A program made the position numbers and the translations under genes. A stretch of 10,367 nucleotides of DNA from positions 1-10,367 of the forward strand of contig JPPB01000289.1 in the NCBI GenBank assembly GCA_001483205.1. Direction: 5' to 3'. Shown here in pieces: positions 6,150-10,367 of the stretch. Position 1 is the stretch's first letter. Each line of letters starts with the position of its first letter. Source of the stretch: an alpha proteobacterium 3107 (GTDB taxonomy: Bacteria; Pseudomonadota; Alphaproteobacteria; Rhodobacterales; Rhodobacteraceae). The notes below the pieces were generated by a model, which saw only the letters and a list, made by a program, of their open reading frames with translations, was not told the origin of the DNA and did not search any database.

Positions 6150-7916
6150 TCATTCGGCTGATAGGCTGTTTTCGCCCGCGACGGTCGCGAGCGGAAGCCG
6201 GATTTCAAACACCGCACCGCCTGCCGCGCCGTTTCTGGCCGTCAGCCGCCCGCCCAGATCGGTGATGATGCCCGAGGAAATGGCAAGCCCCAGCCCAACC
6301 CCGTCACCGGGACGTTTGGTGGTGTAGAACGGCTCGAACAGGTTGTCCAGATTCTCGACCCCTTCGCCGTTGTCGCGCACAACAAAGGTGGCGGTTTCGC
6401 CAGCGGACAAAAGAATACTGATGGCAGGGTCTTCCGTCTCTTTGGTGGCATCAAGCGCGTTCCGCAACAGGTTGATGATCACCTGTTCCAGCCGCAGACT
6501 GTCCGCCATCACCATGACCGGCGTGCGCGGCACCGAGGCGTCGATACTGATATTCCGCCGCTTCAGTTGCGGCTCCATCATCGACAAGGCCGCGGAAACG
6601 GCGTGGCGGGCGTCCACCGGCTCAAAGGTGTCGCCCCCCTTGCGGGCATAGCTTTTCAGTTGCCGGGTGATCGCCCCCATACGCTCGATCAGGTCGTCGA
6701 TGCGCCGGAACGAGGACAGGGCCTCTTCCGGGCGGCGGCGCTTCAGCAACAGCCGTGCCCCGGCAAGATAGGTCTTCATCGCCGCAAGCGGCTGGTTCAG
6801 TTCATGGCTGACCGCCGCCGACATTTCCCCCAGCGCGGCCAGTTTCGACGATTGCGCCAGGGTCTGCTCTGCCACTTCCAGATTCTTTTCGGCCTTTTGG
6901 CGTTCGGCAATTTCCCGTTGCAGGCGCGCATTCAGGGCGCGCAGTTCCGCCGATTCCTGCTGAAAGAACTGCGACCGCACCAGCGCGCGCCGCGAATACA
7001 GGTAAAAGGCCATCGCCAGCAGGATCGCAAAGCCCATGATCTCGAACGCAATCACCCCGTTCACCCGGCTGCGCACCGACTGATAGGTGGTGTAAGAGGT
7101 CATGCGCCAGCCCCGGAACGGAATGCGCGCCTCTGACCGCATCACCGCTTCGCCCCCCAGGTAGGCGTCCGGCGGCAGGGCGCGCCAGTCCGCCGTCGCC
7201 TGAAGGGCGCGCAGAATGGCCGATGGCGCAGACCGCACCTCAAGCGCCTTCTGTTCTGTCAGGCCGCGCCAGCGGGGTTCGGTGGCCAGAATGATCAGGC
7301 CCTCGCTGTCGGTCACGATCACCGCATCGGAAATTCCGGCCCATGCGGTCTCGAATTGCCGCAGGTCCACCTTGGCAACGATGACGCCCACGCTGCGGCC
7401 TGCCGAAACCAGCCTGCGGGAATAGTAGAAATCGACCGCGCCGCCCTCGCCCCTCAGAGCGGTGAAAATCGTTTCTGCCGACCGGATGGCGTCAATGAAA
7501 TACGGTTCCGGGCGGTGGGTTGATCCGATTTGCTCCCGGATGGTCGAGGCCACGGCGCGCCCGTCCCGGTCAAGCAGCATCAGCGCCTCTGCGCCAATTT
7601 CCCCGATGATGGGAAAAAGCCTTTGCGTGGTGCGGGAAAAATCGTTCGTGTCAAGCGCCGAGATCAGTTCGGGGTCGCGGGACAGAAGCTGTGGCACGAT
7701 AGAGGCGCGGCGCAGTTCGCTCAGCAGGTTGCCGGAGTAAAGCGCAAGCCTGACTTCCGAGCGATTGCGGGTGGATTCGGTGAAACGCTCCGTCAGCAGG
7801 ACGTTGGTCATCCAGACGACGCCGATTGCGAGTGCCGCCAACAGGATGGCACCACCCCGCAGCCACCAGGACAGATGACCGGGCCTTGTCTTTTCAACGG
7901 GGGCGGAAAACAGCAT
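6150..7916 (-). CDS. dctB: Membrane sensor histidine kinase, DctB-like
   Basis: The 588-residue protein has a first membrane helix (about 21-41), a periplasmic sensor region of about 245 residues compatible with the double-Cache fold of DctB, a second helix (about 288-307), a cytoplasmic coiled coil (about 315-355), a HisKA domain with VSHELNQPLAAM holding phospho-acceptor H371, and a HATPase domain. The ATPase domain shows the N box NLLRNALDA (482-490), G1 DNGEGV (515-520), F box FEPFYTTK (527-534) and G2 GDGVGLGL (537-544). All catalytic boxes are intact. In family members this kinase senses C4-dicarboxylates and phosphorylates DctD; here the ligand is inferred only. It is followed after 7 bases by the regulator. 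It begins 59 bases after purQ on the same strand, and no Shine-Dalgarno precedes the ATG. Confidence 0.85.
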   Translation of the reverse strand: MLFSAPVEKTRPGHLSWWLRGGAILLAALAIGVVWMTNVLLTERFTESTRNRSEVRLALYSGNLLSELRRASIVPQLLSRDPELISALDTNDFSRTTQRLFPIIGEIGAEALMLLDRDGRAVASTIREQIGSTHRPEPYFIDAIRSAETIFTALRGEGGAVDFYYSRRLVSAGRSVGVIVAKVDLRQFETAWAGISDAVIVTDSEGLIILATEPRWRGLTEQKALEVRSAPSAILRALQATADWRALPPDAYLGGEAVMRSEARIPFRGWRMTSYTTYQSVRSRVNGVIAFEIMGFAILLAMAFYLYSRRALVRSQFFQQESAELRALNARLQREIAERQKAEKNLEVAEQTLAQSSKLAALGEMSAAVSHELNQPLAAMKTYLAGARLLLKRRRPEEALSSFRRIDDLIERMGAITRQLKSYARKGGDTFEPVDARHAVSAALSMMEPQLKRRNISIDASVPRTPVMVMADSLRLEQVIINLLRNALDATKETEDPAISILLSAGETATFVVRDNGEGVENLDNLFEPFYTTKRPGDGVGLGLAISSGIITDLGGRLTARNGAAGGAVFEIRLPLATVAGENSLSAE

Positions 7917-7922
7917 TGTCAG

Positions 7923-7951
7923 AGTGTATGGCCTGGCCGGGTTCGGCTCAA
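7923..7951 (-). promoter_or_regulatory. Putative promoter for dctB-dctD, possibly giving a leaderless mRNA
   Basis: On the minus strand TTGAGC (7951-7946) and TACACT (7928-7923) are 17 bases apart. Only 6 bases separate the -10 box from the dctB ATG at 7916, so the predicted start point coincides with the start codon. This fits the lack of a ribosome-binding site. The site is in the purQ-dctB gap. Confidence 0.35.
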
Positions 7952-7975
7952 GCCCCTGCTGGCCACCTCTGCCCG

Positions 7976-8644
7976 TCAGGCGACAGCGAGGCTTCCGGCC
8001 ACAGCCCCGAACAACGCCCTGCCGTCGGTGCCCCCGTGGGCGGGGTCAACGGCGCGCTCCGGGTGCGGCATCATGCCCAGCACCCGGCGGTTGGCGGACA
8101 GGATACCGGCAATCCCTGCGGCAGAGCCATTAGGGTTTTCGACATAGTGAAAGGCGATGCGGTCCTCGGCCTCCAGCCGGGCAATGGTTTCGGCATCCGC
8201 GGTATAGTTGCCGTCGTGATGGGCAATCGGAAGCGCGATATGCCTGTTCTGCTCATAGCCTTGGGTAAAGGTGCTGTTCGCCGTCCCGACCGTCAGCCCC
8301 ACAGTCCTGCAAATGTATTTCAGGCCCGCATTGCGCAACAGGGCACCGGGCAGAAGGCCGGTCTCGGTCAAAATCTGAAACCCGTTGCAGATGCCCAGAA
8401 CATAACCGCCGCGCCGGGCAAAACCGACCACCGCCCGGCAGACCGGGGAATGCGCCGCAATCGCACCACACCGCAGGTAATCGCCGAAGGAAAAGCCGCC
8501 GGGCAGGCCGACGAAATCCAGCCCCGGCGGCAGGGCGGTTTCCTTGTGCCAGACCATCCGCACATCGGCCCCCGCCGCCCTGAGCGCAACGGCAAGGTCG
8601 CGGTCACAGTTCGAGCCGGGAAAGACGACGACGGCGGCCTTCAT
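7976..8644 (-). CDS. purQ: Phosphoribosylformylglycinamidine synthase, glutaminase subunit PurQ
   Basis: PurQ is the class I glutamine amidotransferase that feeds ammonia to PurL, with PurS as the third subunit, for the fourth step of de novo purine synthesis. The 222-residue product begins [18 protein letters not shown] and contains [16 protein letters not shown] (47-62) and the nucleophile elbow [10 protein letters not shown] (83-92) with C86. The triad is completed by H194 and E196 in [11 protein letters not shown] (191-201). Length and motifs match the short PurQ type that works with PurS. The frame is open further upstream, but the family start is the ATG at 8644, preceded by a G-rich stretch that can serve as ribosome site. 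It lies 20 bases after purS. purL is not in the window. Confidence 0.96.
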   Translation of the reverse strand: MKAAVVVFPGSNCDRDLAVALRAAGADVRMVWHKETALPPGLDFVGLPGGFSFGDYLRCGAIAAHSPVCRAVVGFARRGGYVLGICNGFQILTETGLLPGALLRNAGLKYICRTVGLTVGTANSTFTQGYEQNRHIALPIAHHDGNYTADAETIARLEAEDRIAFHYVENPNGSAAGIAGILSANRRVLGMMPHPERAVDPAHGGTDGRALFGAVAGSLAVA

Positions 8645-8664
8645 CCCACCCCCCCCCTTTGGCG

Positions 8665-8904
8665 TCAGTCGAGCGTGACCGAATAGCGCTCTGTCACCGT
8701 GTTGGCGAGCAGCTTCTCGCACATTTCGGTCACTGTCGCCTCGGCCTTGGCCCTGTCGGTTTCGTCAAGGTCAATCTCGATCACCTTGCCCTGACGCACG
8801 GCGCTGACGCCCCCGAACCCAAGCGCCCCCAGCGCATGGCGCACGGCCTCGCCCTGCGGGTCCAGAACCCCCTCTTTGAGCATGACATGAACCCGCGCTT
8901 TCAT
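8665..8904 (-). CDS. purS: Phosphoribosylformylglycinamidine synthase subunit PurS
   Basis: A 79-residue protein of the usual PurS size. It begins [20 protein letters not shown], followed by the [17 protein letters not shown] strand segment and a C-terminal helix with [16 protein letters not shown]. PurS bridges PurQ and PurL in the three-subunit FGAM synthase and is needed for ammonia channelling. The gene sits between purC (15-base gap) and purQ (20-base gap), the standard order in many alphaproteobacteria. A G-rich ribosome site (GGGGGC) lies about 10 bases upstream of the ATG. Confidence 0.95.
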   Translation of the reverse strand: MKARVHVMLKEGVLDPQGEAVRHALGALGFGGVSAVRQGKVIEIDLDETDRAKAEATVTEMCEKLLANTVTERYSVTLD

Positions 8905-8919
8905 CGGCCTGCCGCCCCC

Positions 8920-9681
8920 TTAGTTGACGATTGTCGGGCGTGTGGCGTGGGTGACACTCGACGGCATGACGCCCAACCTGCGGGCGACCTCTGAATACGC
9001 ATCCGACAGGCTGCCGAGGTCGCGCCGGAACACGTCTTTGTCGAGCTTCCGGCCGGTTTCGATGTCCCACAGGCGGCAACTGTCGGGGCTGATCTCATCC
9101 GCCACCACCAGCCGCATATAGTCCCCGTCCCATATCCGCCCGACCTCGATCTTGAAATCGACGAGTCTGATCCCGGCCCCATACATGACACCGAACAGAT
9201 AGTCATTCACCCGCACGGCCAGCGCAACCATATCCTCGATGTCCTGCTGCGACGCCCAGCCAAAGGCGATGATGTATTCCTCCGGCACCATCGGGTCGCC
9301 CAGCTTGTCGTCCTTATAGCAGAACTCGACAATCGGACGGGGCAGCGCCGTGCCTTCCTCCAGCCCCAGCCGTTTCGCCATCGAACCGGCGGCAAAATTG
9401 CGCACGATGATCTCGAGCGGCAGAATGTCGGCGGCGCGGATCAACTGTTCGCGCATGTTCAGGCGTTTCAGGAAATGGGTGGGCACGCCAATATTGCCAA
9501 GGCCGGTCATAAAAAACTCTGACAGGCGGTTGTTCAGCACCCCCTTGCCGTCAACGATGCTCGACTTGGCGGCGTTGAAGGCGGTTGCGTCATCCTTGAA
9601 ATACTGAACGAGGGTTCCGGGTTCCGGGCCTTCATAGAGAATCTTTGCTTTGCCTTCATAGAGTTTCTTGCGCCGCGCCAT
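8920..9681 (-). CDS. purC: Phosphoribosylaminoimidazole-succinocarboxamide synthase (SAICAR synthetase)
   Basis: PurC joins aspartate to CAIR using ATP in de novo purine synthesis. The 253-residue product has [12 protein letters not shown] (5-16), the nucleotide-binding segment [11 protein letters not shown] (26-36), [13 protein letters not shown] (45-57), [16 protein letters not shown] (91-106), [13 protein letters not shown] (170-182) and [15 protein letters not shown] (192-206), covering both SAICAR synthetase signature regions. The start at 9681 has AGAGG five bases upstream. A longer frame from 9756 is unlikely because it runs across the candidate promoter. It is the first gene of purC-purS-purQ and is divergent from the zeta-subunit gene. 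Confidence 0.97.
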   Translation of the reverse strand: MARRKKLYEGKAKILYEGPEPGTLVQYFKDDATAFNAAKSSIVDGKGVLNNRLSEFFMTGLGNIGVPTHFLKRLNMREQLIRAADILPLEIIVRNFAAGSMAKRLGLEEGTALPRPIVEFCYKDDKLGDPMVPEEYIIAFGWASQQDIEDMVALAVRVNDYLFGVMYGAGIRLVDFKIEVGRIWDGDYMRLVVADEISPDSCRLWDIETGRKLDKDVFRRDLGSLSDAYSEVARRLGVMPSSVTHATRPTIVN

Positions 9682-9727
9682 AGGAGCCTCTGTTCGCAGG
9701 CAGGGCGAGTCCCCGCCACCCACGCGC

Positions 9728-9756
9728 CCTATACGCCATGGGCAGGGGGGCCGCAA
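9728..9756 (-). promoter_or_regulatory. Putative sigma70 promoter for purC-purS-purQ
   Basis: On the minus strand TTGCGG (9756-9751) and TATAGG (9733-9728) have a 17-base spacer. Transcription would start near 9721, about 40 bases before purC. Both boxes match the consensus well and the position is right for a divergent intergenic region. Confidence 0.5.
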
Positions 9757-9770
9757 GAACGTGCTGGCCC

Positions 9771-9799
9771 TTGCAGGCGCGCCGCGAAGACACCATAAC
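9771..9799 (+). promoter_or_regulatory. Putative sigma70 promoter for the zeta-subunit gene
   Basis: TTGCAG (9771-9776) and CATAAC (9794-9799) are 17 bases apart. Transcription would start near 9806, leaving a leader of about 35 bases. The -35 boxes of this promoter and the purC promoter are 14 bases apart on opposite strands, so the two could compete or share control. Confidence 0.4.
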
Positions 9800-9840
9800 G
9801 GGGCGGACCACCGACTCTTTGCCTGCTGAGGGGATCACAG

Positions 9841-10155
9841 ATGACCACTTTCGATGAGCGCGAAGCCGCGTTTGAAGACAAGTTCGCCCATGATCAGGAA
9901 ATGCAGTTCAAGGCCGAGGCGCGGCGCAACAAGCTGTTGGGGCTTTGGGCGGCGGGCCTGCTGGGCAAGACCGGCGATGAAGCGGACGCCTATGCCATCG
10001 AGGTGATAAAGTCCGATTTCGAGGAAGCCGGGCACGAGGATGTGGTGCGCAAACTTGTCGGAGACCTTGGCGACCGGGCGAGCGAGCAGGAGATTCGCAG
10101 CAAGTTGGCCGAGATGCTGGGCGTCGCGAAGGCGCAACTGATGGGCGAGGCCTGA
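9841..10155 (+). CDS. DUF1476 protein, F1Fo-ATP synthase inhibitory zeta subunit
   Basis: A 104-residue protein that begins MTTFDEREAAFEDKFAHDQE and continues with MQFKAEARRNKLLGLWAAGLLG. The acidic-basic N-terminus and the RRNKLLGLWAA segment are hallmarks of DUF1476, the family of the Paracoccus denitrificans zeta subunit. That subunit binds F1 through its flexible N-terminus and blocks ATP hydrolysis. The rest is helical (ADAYAIEVIKSDFEEAG, then a C-terminal EQEIRSKLAEMLGVAKAQL), and the length matches the family. A clear ribosome site GAGGGG (9828-9833) is 7 bases before the ATG. It is divergent from purC, an arrangement I recall from Rhodobacterales; the ATP synthase operon itself is not in the window. 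Confidence 0.9.
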   Translation: MTTFDEREAAFEDKFAHDQEMQFKAEARRNKLLGLWAAGLLGKTGDEADAYAIEVIKSDFEEAGHEDVVRKLVGDLGDRASEQEIRSKLAEMLGVAKAQLMGEA

Positions 10156-10213
10156 CCAGCACCTGGCCTTGCCCGGCCTGATACGGGGGGCGCGCGCTGC
10201 CCTTCGGACGGGA

Positions 10214-10233
10214 CGTGCCTCTGTTCCGGCACG
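10214..10233. repeat. Inverted repeat (hairpin) downstream of the zeta-subunit gene
   Basis: CGTGCC (10214-10219) pairs with GGCACG (10228-10233) around an 8-base loop, about 60 bases past the stop codon. No T tract follows, so a terminator role is weakly supported. Confidence 0.35.
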
Positions 10234-10246
10234 GGGGCCGCCGCAG

Positions 10247-10262
10247 CTTATCCGCGGATAAG
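10247..10262. repeat. Perfect 16-bp palindrome
   Basis: CTTATCCGCGGATAAG reads the same on both strands over all 16 bases. Uninterrupted palindromes of this length usually reflect binding by a dimeric protein or part of a repeat element; nothing here says which. Confidence 0.55.
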
Positions 10263-10310
10263 GGTAGCAAGGCCTCCGACCTATTGGCGCGTCGGCATCC
10301 AACCCGTCCC

Positions 10311-10329
10311 GCCCGGCGGAACGCCGGGC
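10311..10329. repeat. GC-rich hairpin near the right edge
   Basis: GCCCGGCG (10311-10318) pairs perfectly with CGCCGGGC (10322-10329) around a 3-base GAA loop. It would be very stable in RNA. The following bases (CAGCGCCCGCC) resemble the sequence beside the left-edge hairpin of the window. Confidence 0.45.
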
Positions 10330-10367
10330 AGCGCCCGCCATAGGGCTCCGCCCGTTCGGCCCTGAAA

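Noticed and set aside
6143..6217. N-terminal extension of dctD into dctB
   Set aside because: The extra residues are the out-of-frame end of dctB and are unlike a receiver-domain N-terminus.
5525..6265. Long plus-strand frames opposite dctD, dctB and purQ
   Set aside because: They are antisense shadows of high-GC genes: their products are rich in Arg, Pro, His and Gly and show no domains.
8645..8722. Longer purQ start overlapping purS
   Set aside because: PurQ proteins begin at [14 protein letters not shown] sequence; the extra 26 residues are the purS 3' end and the G-rich spacer.
9835..10341. Minus-strand frame covering the zeta-subunit gene
   Set aside because: It is antisense to a well-recognised DUF1476 gene and has no family features of its own.

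Overview
The window is GC-rich chromosomal DNA from an alphaproteobacterium, most likely Rhodobacterales (Rhodobacteraceae). The gene content supports this: a ribB-ribH-nusB operon, a purC-purS-purQ operon divergent from a DUF1476 / ATP synthase zeta-subunit gene, a DctB/DctD-type two-component pair, and remains of a Mu-like prophage of the kind common in this order. The order-level assignment is an inference from protein character and gene neighbourhood, not from a search.

Left part (1-2455, + strand): after a strong hairpin at the left edge and a putative sigma70 promoter, three overlapping genes form a riboflavin operon. They are a two-domain RibB whose GTP cyclohydrolase II-like half has lost its zinc-binding and catalytic motifs (RibBX type), lumazine synthase RibH, and the antitermination factor NusB. 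Overlaps of 14 and 4 bases imply translational coupling.

Middle part (2456-4798): a decayed region. Fragments of a DUF2730-like protein and a Mu gp28-like large terminase lie in phage gene order but carry frameshifts, an internal deletion and a probable destroyed start codon. Next come a small unrecognised ORF on the minus strand, a plus-strand coding segment without a start codon, a stretch of degenerate repeats, and an orphan C-terminal membrane helix. The last 320 bases before dctD hold no gene I can support.

Right part (4799-9681, - strand): dctB and dctD encode a membrane sensor kinase and an NtrC-family regulator. The regulator's AAA+ domain lacks the GAFTGA sigma54-contact loop, so it may not work with sigma54. 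Upstream on the same strand, purC-purS-purQ encode SAICAR synthetase and two subunits of FGAM synthase. dctB has a candidate promoter of its own placed so that its mRNA would be leaderless.

Far right (9682-10367): facing promoters between purC and the divergent zeta-subunit gene, then a short region with two hairpins and a perfect 16-bp palindrome. I found no CRISPR array, tRNA, rRNA or intact mobile element. The most notable items are the GAFTGA-less DctD-like regulator, the RibBX variant and the prophage scar; none amounts to a clearly new system.
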